Source: Bacteroidota bacterium
Lineage (GTDB): Bacteria; Bacteroidota; Bacteroidia; NS11-12g; UBA9320
Assembly: GCA_016124755.1 (NCBI GenBank)
Contig: WGNA01000022.1
Span: 35,900-99,899, forward strand
DNA: 64,000 bases
Direction of reading: 5' to 3'
In this document: piece after piece, positions 52,473 through 61,200 of the stretch
Layout: each line of letters starts with the position of its first letter
Numbering within the stretch: position 1 is the stretch's first letter
The notes under the pieces: model-generated
The model's input: only the letters and a program-made list of their open reading frames with translations
Told to the model about the DNA's origin: nothing
Databases searched by the model: none
Made by a program: the position numbers and the translations under genes

Positions 52473-52680
52473 ACATCAGACGGCTGCCGGGGCTTCTTAT
52501 ATGAAGTATTCCGGACTTGCCCTGCAAATTGTTCTTACGATTTTACTTCTTGCCTGGGGAGGGCATTATCTCGATGTGCAAACAGGGAATCAAAAACCCT
52601 GGTTCACCCTCATCGGTTCGGTAACCGGATTAATTGGTTCCATGATATATCTTATTCAACGGGTATCGAAGGACAAGTAA
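52444..52680 (+). CDS. AtpZ/AtpI family small membrane protein
   Basis: The 78-residue protein has two membrane helices: YMKYSGLALQIVLTILLLAW and PWFTLIGSVTGLIGSMIYLI. This layout, with a basic loop end (QRVSKDK), is AtpZ/AtpI-like. These proteins assist c-ring assembly or Mg/Ca handling for F-type ATP synthases. The ATG lies within the 3' end of bactofilin, so translation is likely coupled. The longer in-frame extension back to 52336 lies entirely inside bactofilin and is rejected. Confidence 0.82.
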   Translation: MKKAKPQTDKHQTAAGASYMKYSGLALQIVLTILLLAWGGHYLDVQTGNQKPWFTLIGSVTGLIGSMIYLIQRVSKDK

Positions 52681-52732
52681 ATGCGGTTGTATTCAATTAC
52701 TTCCCTACTTTCTTAAACCTTCTCTTGGATGA

Positions 52733-53146
52733 GTGGCAGAATGCGGCCAACTTTGCGCCCTCAAACCAAAAGCTTTGAATCGCTTCCACAAGGGACTTTT
52801 ACTTTTAACAATTGCATGCGTCGCTTTGATGACAGGTGTTCATGCGCTGCTGCATAAAAATGTGAATCCATGGAGTTGGGGCGCACTTGCCTTCTTTCTC
52901 TCTCTCACACTTTTTCTAAACTGGTTGGGTGATTACATGATGACGAAGGGATCTCGCACCTTTCTCAATTTTGTCTACGGCAGTACTTTTATCCGATTTA
53001 TTTTTAGCATTTTTTTTATTGTTATTTATCTGATTGTCAATGAGGTTGTAGACAAGTACTTCATCTTCACCTTCGGTTTGCTGTATTTATTTTATACAGC
53101 GTTTGAAATATTTCATTTAGTAACTAAATTGCGAGCCGAAAAATAG
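52733..53146 (+). CDS. Hypothetical membrane protein at the AtpI position of the ATP synthase operon
   Basis: The 137-residue protein has four predicted membrane helices (GLLLLTIACVALMTGVHALL, WSWGALAFFLSLTLFLNWLG, FVYGSTFIRFIFSIFFIVIY, KYFIFTFGLLYLFYTAFEIF). The GSTFIRFIFS helix resembles the AtpI second pair. It is the place where atpI stands in many operons. The start is uncertain: GTG at 52733 gives 137 residues, and a later TTG within the next 20 codons is possible. Sequence similarity alone would not identify it. Confidence 0.65.
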   Translation: MAECGQLCALKPKALNRFHKGLLLLTIACVALMTGVHALLHKNVNPWSWGALAFFLSLTLFLNWLGDYMMTKGSRTFLNFVYGSTFIRFIFSIFFIVIYLIVNEVVDKYFIFTFGLLYLFYTAFEIFHLVTKLRAEK

Positions 53147-53156
53147 GGCCTCCTGC

Positions 53157-54332
53157 ATGTTGCAAACTATTGAAAATAAGAAAGTTACAAGGGCGGCAAA
53201 AGCCACTAAAAAAGCTATCTTTCTTCTTGTCAGCTTATTGAGCAGCGTTTCGCTGTTCGCCAATCACCTCACAGATGAAATCGATTCTGTGAAAGAAGAA
53301 TTGCATGAGGAAGAAAAAGCATTCAATGCTGGCGAAATGATTATGCATCATATTGCCGACGCACATGAAATTCACTTTTTCTCTCTTAATGTAGGTACTC
53401 CCGATGAGAAAGATTACTCCCTTTATCTCCCGATCATTCTCTACACGGAAGACGGTTTAAAAGTTTTCTCTTCTTCTAATTTTTATCACAACGCCATTCA
53501 CTCAGAACACGGTCACGCTTATAAGTATGAGAATTATGTTCTGTTTGATGAGGTGGTTTATTATTCAGAAGGTGAGCACGGACTTGAGTTTAGTGAAGAC
53601 GGTAAAGTGCTGAATTCGGCTCCTTTAGATTTTTCAATTACTAAAACGGTTGTGGGATTATTCCTCACTTCCATTTTAATTCTGCTGATATTCTTATCGG
53701 TTGCCAAAGCATACAAACGCAACCCGAATAAGGCACCAAGCGGCATCCAATCATTAATGGAGCCTTTGATTTTGTTCATTCGCGACGATGTGGTTCGTCC
53801 GTCAATCGGAGTTAAAAAGGCAGATGCTTTTATGCCGTTTTTATTAACGGTGTTCTTCTTTATCTGGATTGCGAATTTATTGGGTCTGATGTCGTTCATC
53901 GGCGGATACAACGTAATGGGAAGTATGTCGGTTACTCTGGTTCTGGCATTTCTCGTATTCGTTATTACCACTTTCCACGGCAACAAACATTACTGGAAAC
54001 ATATTCTTTGGCCGGATGGTGTACCCTTGCCGATCAAGTTTATTTTGGTACCGATTGAAGTGGTTCAGATCTTTTTAAAGCCAATCGTACTCATGATTCG
54101 TTTGACTGCGAACATCACCGCCGGTCACATCATTATTCTCGCCTTCACCACGCTGATCTTCATCTTTGGTCAGAACAGCGCAGTGGCAGGTTATGGTGTG
54201 GGAGCGGGTTCACTGGTGTTCATGGTATTCATGTTCTTCATTGAGTTACTGGTTGCATTTCTTCAGGCTTATGTGTTTACGCTGCTTTCAGCCATATACT
54301 TCGGTTCAGCTGTGGAGGAAGCGCATCACTAA
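53157..54332 (+). CDS. atpB: ATP synthase Fo subunit a, with long N-terminal extension
   Basis: The 391-residue protein is much longer than the enterobacterial subunit (~270). The extension (about 1-165) has a hydrophobic signal-like segment (FLLVSLLSSVSLFANHLTD) and an acidic, His-rich region (IMHHIADAHEIHFFSLNVG; YHNAIHSEHGHAYKYENYV), a known Bacteroidota trait. The core has the essential Arg helix (IVLMIRLTANITAGHIIILA, about 320-345) and ELLVAFLQAYVFTLLSAIYF. It forms the proton half-channels facing the c-ring. The operon order a-c-b-delta-alpha-gamma follows. Confidence 0.94.
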   Translation: MLQTIENKKVTRAAKATKKAIFLLVSLLSSVSLFANHLTDEIDSVKEELHEEEKAFNAGEMIMHHIADAHEIHFFSLNVGTPDEKDYSLYLPIILYTEDGLKVFSSSNFYHNAIHSEHGHAYKYENYVLFDEVVYYSEGEHGLEFSEDGKVLNSAPLDFSITKTVVGLFLTSILILLIFLSVAKAYKRNPNKAPSGIQSLMEPLILFIRDDVVRPSIGVKKADAFMPFLLTVFFFIWIANLLGLMSFIGGYNVMGSMSVTLVLAFLVFVITTFHGNKHYWKHILWPDGVPLPIKFILVPIEVVQIFLKPIVLMIRLTANITAGHIIILAFTTLIFIFGQNSAVAGYGVGAGSLVFMVFMFFIELLVAFLQAYVFTLLSAIYFGSAVEEAHH

Positions 54333-54377
54333 TTAATTAGCATAAAACTTTAACATTTAATAATAGCTTAGTTCAAC

Positions 54378-54620
54378 ATGGAATTACTCTCAATTTTACT
54401 TGAAGCTTCAGCTGCAGCCGGATGGGCTGGAGTAGGTGCTGGTATCGCAGCAGTAGGTGCAGGTATTGGTATCGGTCGCATTGGCGGCAGCGGACTCGAG
54501 TCCATTGCTCGTCAGCCGGAATCAGTAGGCGACATCAGAGCGAACATGATCCTTGCCGCCGCTCTTATCGAAGGGGTAGCACTGTTTGCTGTGATCGTTT
54601 GCCTCTTGGTTGTATTGTAA
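54378..54620 (+). CDS. atpE: ATP synthase Fo subunit c
   Basis: The 80-residue, two-helix hairpin protein has the Gly/Ala-rich first helix (GVGAGIAAVGAGIGIGRIGG), the polar loop ARQPE and the second helix with the ion-binding Glu65 (AALIEGVALFAVIV). No sodium-site residues are obvious, so proton coupling is assumed. A stable hairpin lies between this gene and atpF and may adjust expression of the highly needed c subunit. Confidence 0.96.
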   Translation: MELLSILLEASAAAGWAGVGAGIAAVGAGIGIGRIGGSGLESIARQPESVGDIRANMILAAALIEGVALFAVIVCLLVVL

Positions 54621-54639
54621 GAAAAATAAATCTCAGAAA

Positions 54640-54662
54640 GGTCCCGTGGTTTTCGCGGGACC
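54640..54662 (+). other. Intercistronic hairpin between atpE and atpF
   Basis: GGTCCCGTG, a GTTTT loop and CGCGGGACC form a 9-bp stem (one G-U), followed by CTTTTGAG, 20 bp after the atpE stop and 26 bp before atpF. It could stabilise the atpE 3' end or act as a partial terminator. Confidence 0.7.
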
Positions 54663-54688
54663 CTTTTGAGTATTAAAACCGATATACT

Positions 54689-55192
54689 ATGGTATTGATT
54701 AATTTACTGGCGGCACCGCTTGGAACGATCGCATGGACGTCTCTGGCGTTTCTGATTGTAGCGTTTATGCTGAAAAAAATGGCGTGGAAGCCGATTCTGA
54801 AAACACTGAAAGACAGAGAAGAATTTATTGAAAAATCTCTGAAAAGTGCGGAAGATGCGAAGGCGGAAATGAGCCAGTTGAAAGCAGATAACGAAAAGTT
54901 GCTGGCCGAAGCAAGAGTGGAACGCGAGAAAATCCTGAAGGAAGCTCGTGACATGAAAGAAACCATAATTGCCGAAGCTAAGAAAACTGCTACATCAGAA
55001 GGCGACAGACTTATTGCCAGCGCCCGGGAGGAAATCTCCAAGGAAAAAGCCAAAGCGATGTCTGATATTAAAAAGCAGGTTGCAGCATTGTCGGTTGATA
55101 TTGCGGAGAAGATTCTTCGGTCTGAACTCGAGAATCCTTCGAAGCAGGAGTCGATCGTTGAGCAGCATCTGAATCAGTCTCAATTATCTTAA
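54689..55192 (+). CDS. atpF: ATP synthase Fo subunit b
   Basis: The 167-residue protein has one N-terminal membrane helix (LGTIAWTSLAFLIVAFMLKK) and then a long amphipathic coiled coil rich in Lys, Glu and Ala (SLKSAEDAKAEMSQLKADNE, EREKILKEARDMKETIIAEA). It forms the peripheral stalk with the delta subunit. The ATG at 54689 is the obvious start. atpH follows after 4 bp. Confidence 0.94.
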   Translation: MVLINLLAAPLGTIAWTSLAFLIVAFMLKKMAWKPILKTLKDREEFIEKSLKSAEDAKAEMSQLKADNEKLLAEARVEREKILKEARDMKETIIAEAKKTATSEGDRLIASAREEISKEKAKAMSDIKKQVAALSVDIAEKILRSELENPSKQESIVEQHLNQSQLS

Positions 55193-55196
55193 AAGC

Positions 55197-55733
55197 ATGT
55201 CAAGCAGAGTAGCCGCACGTTATGCCAAATCACTGCTGGATTTATCGATTCAGCAAAAAAATGAAGAGGGTGTTCATGCCGAGGTTCAGGATATTCTTGC
55301 AACCGTAAAGGGATCACCTGAATTGAGAAATCTTCTGAAGAATCCGGTTGTTGCATCAGCCGACAAATCAAAAGTGCTCAATTCCATTTTTGCGAAAACC
55401 TCTGAAGGCACCCGAAAGTTTATCGATCTTGTGGTCGACCGCAAAAGAGAAGCGGAACTGGAGGAAATTGCCGGTCAGTTCATCAGTCGGTATAACGATT
55501 TAAAAGGCCTTGCCAAAGCCACCGTTCGTTCGGCGATTCCGTTGAGCGATCAGGCCATGAATAAGGTAAAACAATATTTGAAAGGTGCCATTCAACGCGA
55601 TAATGTAGAATTAGAAAACATTATTGATCCGAGCGTAATCGGTGGAATGGTAATCCGATATGAAGATCGTTTGCTCGATCTCAGTATATCAAGAGAAATC
55701 AAGGAAATCAGAAAACAACTTATTTTAAATTAA
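55197..55733 (+). CDS. atpH: ATP synthase F1 subunit delta
   Basis: The 178-residue protein has the typical start (SSRVAARYAKSLLDLSIQQK), a six-helix N-terminal domain and the conserved C-terminal signature GGMVIRYEDRLLDLSISREI. It caps the alpha3-beta3 head and binds subunit b. It lies 4 bp after atpF and 6 bp before atpA. Length and motifs are normal. Confidence 0.94.
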   Translation: MSSRVAARYAKSLLDLSIQQKNEEGVHAEVQDILATVKGSPELRNLLKNPVVASADKSKVLNSIFAKTSEGTRKFIDLVVDRKREAELEEIAGQFISRYNDLKGLAKATVRSAIPLSDQAMNKVKQYLKGAIQRDNVELENIIDPSVIGGMVIRYEDRLLDLSISREIKEIRKQLILN

Positions 55734-55739
55734 GAGTTT

Positions 55740-57320
55740 ATGGCTCAGATAAGACCAGATGAAGTTTCATCTATAATCAGGGAGCAACTTTCGGGAATTC
55801 AAACCGCAGCTCAACTTGAAGAAGTGGGAACCGTACTCCAGGTGGGTGACGGTATTGCGCGTATTCACGGTTTGAACAATGTGAAATCCGGTGAGTTGAT
55901 CGAGTTCGAAAACGGTGTAAACGCCATCGTGCTCAACCTGGAAGAAGACAACGTCGGAGCGGTATTGCTCGGACCAACTTCTGAAATCAAAGAAGGTGAT
56001 ACGGTTAAAAGAACAAACCGCATTGCGTCTATCAATGTAGGAGAGGGGATGCTGGGTCGTGTTGTGGATACTTTGGGAAATCCGATTGATGGAAAAGGAG
56101 ATATTCAGGGTGATTTGTACGAAATGCCACTCGAGCGAAAAGCTCCCGGGGTAATCTTCAGAGAGCCTGTAACCGAGCCGCTTCAAACCGGTATCAAAGC
56201 GATCGACGCAATGATTCCGATCGGAAGAGGTCAGCGGGAGTTGATCATTGGTGACCGCCAGACCGGTAAAACGGCTGTGGCGATCGATACCATCATCAAC
56301 CAAAAAGAATTTTACGACAGAGGAGAACCTGTTTACTGTATTTACGTAGCGTGCGGACAAAAAGCATCTACTGTAAAGCAAGTGGTAAAATCTCTGGACG
56401 AAAAAGGAGCAATGGCCTACACAGTTGTTGTGGCAGCCAGCGCGTCTGATCCGGCTCCGATGCAGTTCTACGCTCCTATGGCGGGCGCTGCAATTGGTGA
56501 ATATTTCCGTGATACAGGACGTCCGGCTTTGATTATCTACGACGATTTGTCGAAACAAGCCGTTGCATATCGTGAAGTTTCTCTGTTGCTTCGTCGCCCT
56601 CCGGGACGTGAAGCTTATCCGGGAGACGTATTCTATCTGCACTCACGTCTTCTTGAGCGTGCTGCTAAGATTACACGATCAAACGACATTGCATCTCAAA
56701 TGAACGACCTTCCGGAAGTTTTGAGACCGATGGTTAAAGGTGGCGGATCACTTACCGCACTTCCGATAATCGAAACTCAGGCAGGAGACGTTTCTGCGTA
56801 TATTCCGACTAACGTGATCTCGATCACCGACGGTCAGATCTTCCTCGAGAGTGATTTGTTCAACTCCGGTGTACGTCCGGCGATCAACGTTGGTATCTCT
56901 GTTTCCCGTGTGGGTGGATCTGCACAGATCAAATCCATGAAGAAAACAGCGGGTACGTTGAAATTGGATCAGGCTCAGTTCCGTGAATTGGAAGCTTTCG
57001 CGAAATTCGGTTCCGACCTCGACGCGGCTACTAAAGCGGTATTGGATAAAGGTTCACGAAACGTTGAGATTCTGAAGCAGGGACAATATCAGCCATTGTC
57101 GGTAGGACAACAGGTTGCTATTATTTACCTCGGAACTAAAGGTCTTTTGAGATCGGTTCCGGTGAACAAAGTGTCTGCATTCGAGAAAGAATACTTACAG
57201 GTTCTTCAGGCAAAACATCCTGAGGTACTTTCAGGCCTGAGTTCAGGAAAATTGGATGATTCAATCACCAGTGTTCTGGAAGCAGTAGGTGCTGAAGTAG
57301 CTAAAAATTTCGCAGCTTAA
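55740..57320 (+). CDS. atpA: ATP synthase F1 subunit alpha
   Basis: The 526-residue protein has the P-loop GDRQTGKT at residues 171-178, the usual [20 protein letters not shown] opening and the [20 protein letters not shown] segment. It carries the non-catalytic nucleotide sites of F1. The N-terminal [14 protein letters not shown] helix contacts the delta subunit. Codon use is markedly more optimised than in neighbours, as expected for a highly expressed gene (impression only). The beta gene atpD is not in the operon. Confidence 0.97.
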   Translation: MAQIRPDEVSSIIREQLSGIQTAAQLEEVGTVLQVGDGIARIHGLNNVKSGELIEFENGVNAIVLNLEEDNVGAVLLGPTSEIKEGDTVKRTNRIASINVGEGMLGRVVDTLGNPIDGKGDIQGDLYEMPLERKAPGVIFREPVTEPLQTGIKAIDAMIPIGRGQRELIIGDRQTGKTAVAIDTIINQKEFYDRGEPVYCIYVACGQKASTVKQVVKSLDEKGAMAYTVVVAASASDPAPMQFYAPMAGAAIGEYFRDTGRPALIIYDDLSKQAVAYREVSLLLRRPPGREAYPGDVFYLHSRLLERAAKITRSNDIASQMNDLPEVLRPMVKGGGSLTALPIIETQAGDVSAYIPTNVISITDGQIFLESDLFNSGVRPAINVGISVSRVGGSAQIKSMKKTAGTLKLDQAQFRELEAFAKFGSDLDAATKAVLDKGSRNVEILKQGQYQPLSVGQQVAIIYLGTKGLLRSVPVNKVSAFEKEYLQVLQAKHPEVLSGLSSGKLDDSITSVLEAVGAEVAKNFAA

Positions 57321-57332
57321 TAAAAATAACCA

Positions 57333-58214
57333 ATGGCGAATCTAAAAGAAGTTCGTACCCGGATATCCTCCACGCAATCTACCCAGCAGATCACCAAAGC
57401 AATGAAGCTTGTGTCTGCTACCAAGCTTCGAAAAGCTCAGCAGTCGATTGTGAAGATGCGTCCGTATGCGGATAAACTGAATGCCATCCTGGTTAACCTC
57501 GCCGATTCGGCACGCGACGATGCGCAGTTGAAAGAATACTTCGACTATCGCGAACCGAAGAAAGCACTTGTGGTGGTCGTTTCTTCCGACAGAGGTTTGT
57601 GCGGTGCTTTTAATTCTAATATTATTAAAGCTACCCGCCGGATTCTGGATGAGAAATACAAATCAGAAGGCGTGAAGGCAGATGTGATGTTCATCGGTAA
57701 GAAAGCATATGAGCCGTTCAAGCGATTGCCGGTTAGCAGCATTACCACCGATATGGCACATTTGCAAACCATTACAGCCGAAACCACATTTGCTTTAGGT
57801 GATAAAATCATTAAGAAGTTCAAGGACGGTGAATACGATGAAGTTCGGGTAATCTACAACCAGTTCAAAAACGCAGCGACTCAGTTTGTTAAAGTTGAGA
57901 AGTTGCTTCCGGTTGAAATGGAGAGATTCGACGCTTCTCAAACCGGTGAACAGGCAGATTACATTTTCGAACCCGGAAAGGCAGAAATACTTTACGATCT
58001 GGTTCCGAGAGCAATCAAAACCCAGCTTTACAAAGCATGTCTCGATTCACTGGCTTCTGAACACGGAGCGCGAATGGTGGCGATGGATAAGGCAACTGAA
58101 AATGCCGGAGAACTGATCGAAAAACTCAAACTCAAATACAATCAGGCTCGTCAGGCTGCAATTACCGGAGAAATTCTGGAGATTGTTGGCGGCGCGGCTG
58201 CGTTGGAAGGATAA
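57333..58214 (+). CDS. atpG: ATP synthase F1 subunit gamma
   Basis: The 293-residue protein has a conserved N-terminal helix (NLKEVRTRISSTQSTQQITK, AMKLVSATKLRKAQ), the central SSDRGLCGAFNSNI motif and the C-terminal helix SEHGARMVAMDKATENAGEL. It is the rotating central shaft linking the c-ring to alpha3-beta3. It is the last gene of the cluster, followed by a strong terminator. atpD and atpC (beta, epsilon) must be elsewhere in the genome. Confidence 0.96.
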   Translation: MANLKEVRTRISSTQSTQQITKAMKLVSATKLRKAQQSIVKMRPYADKLNAILVNLADSARDDAQLKEYFDYREPKKALVVVVSSDRGLCGAFNSNIIKATRRILDEKYKSEGVKADVMFIGKKAYEPFKRLPVSSITTDMAHLQTITAETTFALGDKIIKKFKDGEYDEVRVIYNQFKNAATQFVKVEKLLPVEMERFDASQTGEQADYIFEPGKAEILYDLVPRAIKTQLYKACLDSLASEHGARMVAMDKATENAGELIEKLKLKYNQARQAAITGEILEIVGGAAALEG

Positions 58215-58238
58215 GATTTTATCTAACATTATTAACAG

Positions 58239-58263
58239 AAAAGGCCGGTTTTTCCGGCCTTTT
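58239..58263 (+). terminator. Intrinsic terminator of the ATP synthase operon
   Basis: AAAAGGCCGG, a TTTTT loop and CCGGCCTTTT form a perfect stem, followed by more T residues, 25 bp after the atpG stop. The flanking A- and T-runs could make it bidirectional and also serve the convergent surface-protein gene. Confidence 0.9.
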
Positions 58264-58288
58264 TTTATGAATCAAATTTCACATTCAA

Positions 58289-61200
58289 CTATTTGATCAC
58301 TGTGATCCGATCTGAAAAGAAATAGTCCTGCCCGAAGATGTCTTTTATTCTTAGTTCGTAAGCATATACGCCCAAAGGAAGATCAATGTTTATGAGATTA
58401 TTTATATCGGTAGAATGAACCATGGTTTTTCCGTGTCGTCCGATCAGAACAAAATCAACCTCGGCAATAAATTCTTTCGGAAAAATCGCAAACCCGTCGT
58501 TGAGCATATCGTTGTTCGGAGAATAGGCATTCGGAATCAGGAAATGCAAACGATCCACGATGTATTGACCAATAGAAACAGTATCCCAGCAACCGTTATC
58601 CGTTGTTACTCTCAGGGCTATTGTATGCTGAGCCGGTAAGTCGTAATGGTGCGAAAAGGTAGGGGTGTTGTTCTCTTCCTCATTTCCGGATTCTTCAAAC
58701 ATCCAAAAATGATGATCGGCTTTTTGAGACGAATTGGAAATATCGAGCCACAGGGGTTCATTGTTTCGGCTCTTGACGCTGAATGAGGCTTCGGGTTTTT
58801 CGTAAACGACATGGGTGAAGGAAACACTGTCGGAACAAATGGATGTTTGGGCATACAAGGTTCCCGGATAACTGCCTGGTGAAAATGTATGATTCCAGGA
58901 GTTTGCAAACGGAAGATTGTTTTGCCGGGCTCCATCTCCCCAAGTCAGATTAAAAAATGTGCTATCGGTAATATCTATTGATTGGTTGATGATGGAAGAA
59001 GTTTCCGGAAAACAAACGGAATCTGAAGTAATATCTAACCGTGGCTTCGGGATAATTACGATGGATTTTGTAATGCTGTTGCGGCAATTGTGAATGGTTT
59101 CCGAAATCAATGTCAAATCATTTCTTCCCAATGGCCATGAGCCGTCAATTGTAATAGAATTTCCGGTTACATTTTTAAAATCAGATTGCCAGTAATATGT
59201 GAGACCAGAGGAGATTGGAGCTGGCGATACAGTGACCGTATGGGTATTACACATTAAATCTGGAATTGTATAAAAGGCCTGAGGTTTATCAAAAACAGTT
59301 TTGGTAAAGAAAGCACTGTCGGAACAAATGGAAGTTTGAGCATACAACGTTCCCAGATAAACGCCAGGCGAAAATGAATGATTCCAGGATTTCGCAAACG
59401 GTATATTATTCTGCTGGCTTCCATCTCCCCAAATCAAATTAAAATAGGTACTATCGGTAAGAGCGGTTGATTGATTGATGAGCTCAGAAAGTTCCGGGAA
59501 ACAAACCGAATCGGAATTAATTTTTATCTGAGGTTTCGGGACAATTACTACGAATTTGGAAATACTATCAAGACATCCGTGGGTGGTTTCTGTGATCAAT
59601 TTTAATTCATTATTTCCCAGAGGCCAGCTACCATCAAGGGTTATCGAATTATGGGTTACATTTTTAAAAGCAGATTTCCAGTGATAGGTTACACCCGAAT
59701 TTATCTGATCTGCGGAAACAGAAAGTGAATTATTATTACACATTAAATCGGGAATAGAAAAAGCGGCCGGTTCAGACGGATAAACATTAATATTTACCAC
59801 AGTTGAATCACTGCAGGATCCCACTCCTTTAACAAATAAATTAACTACATAAGATCCTGTTTTGGAGAATTTGTATTGGAATGAACTATCCGCACTTTTT
59901 TGTCCGTCATAGCTCCAGCTTCTGTACAAAAAGGGATTTCGGATCTCCGAGGAAAAATTGAAAAGGGCATCAACTAAGCATGCTTCCGGTTTGTCGGTAA
60001 TAATTTTAGCTACCGGTCCTTTCACAACCGTAACAGATTTTTGTGATGTGTCGTGGCAGCCAAAATTATCTGTTGCGATCAGTTTTATTTGATAATTACC
60101 GGAATCCGGGAATTGATGTTTGAACAACGAATCATAATCGCTTGTACCATCTTCCAAATCAAAATTGAGTTTGGCAATATTCCCGAAGACAACGGTTGAT
60201 GTATTTGTAATAAGAAGTGAGTCTGCCTCACAAATTTTATCAAACTCAATGTCGAATGAGGCCGCTGGATGAATTTTGGTAATTATTTTTTGAGTAAAGG
60301 AATCAATACAAATTTGATTTTGAGATTTGAAACTCAGCATCTGAATGCCGGGAGTGAAGGAACGTGAATGTCTTAAATCAGATATTGAAAAATGTTCAAT
60401 TGAGCCATCTCCCCAATTCCATTCAACGGTGTCGGATTTACCTATTCCGTGAGAATGACTTATTCCGAGCGCTAATTCAACATTGGCAGAATCAACGCAG
60501 AAAAAGCTGTCGGACAAAAAGCTAAGCCGAGGCTGACTGAACACCGTAACCACCACGGAATCGGAATGTGTATGGCAACCTTCTGATGTGGTTTGCAAAC
60601 AATAAATTAAGGAACCGTTTTTAAGGGAGTCGGAGAGAAAAGTTCCACCGGTTTTTGCCAATAAAGTATCGTTTACATAAAAGTCATTTTGAGCGTAATT
60701 AACCGAAACACTTGTGGAGAATACATCATCGCCGCAAATCGGATTTTTTGTTGTGATTAATTTGGAAGTGTTAAGTCTTTGTATTCGAATATTCCGGATA
60801 TATGCGCTATCAAACATAATTGTATTAAGATCCGTAGATTTAATTCGGAAAGCATAATGATCACCGGTTATGGCAAATTTTGGCACATTTAAAACAAACG
60901 TATCCGAAAGTGCAGAAGAAGATATGGTGTCAATTCCCCGGAAGGTAGTATCACTTCCGGAACTATCACTCATTTCCAGAATAAAAGTGTTGCCCGAGTT
61001 GGTTTGAAAATTCGTATAAAACGGAAGGTTAATCGGGTCTTCGGCGCAATAGAACCGGGGAGAATTATCCCGAAACTCAATGGGAGATTTAAAGTGATTA
61101 ACAGCGGTGTTCGTGAGCACTACATCTTCAATATCGAAATAAATTCCGGCGCGGTTCTTTACGTATTGTGCGTCCTTAATTTCATCGCGAAGTTTTAAAC

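Noticed and set aside
55767..56642. A 291-codon open frame antisense to atpA
   Set aside because: atpA is unmistakable; the antisense frame gives a Cys/His/Arg-rich meaningless product, a common shadow of highly biased genes.
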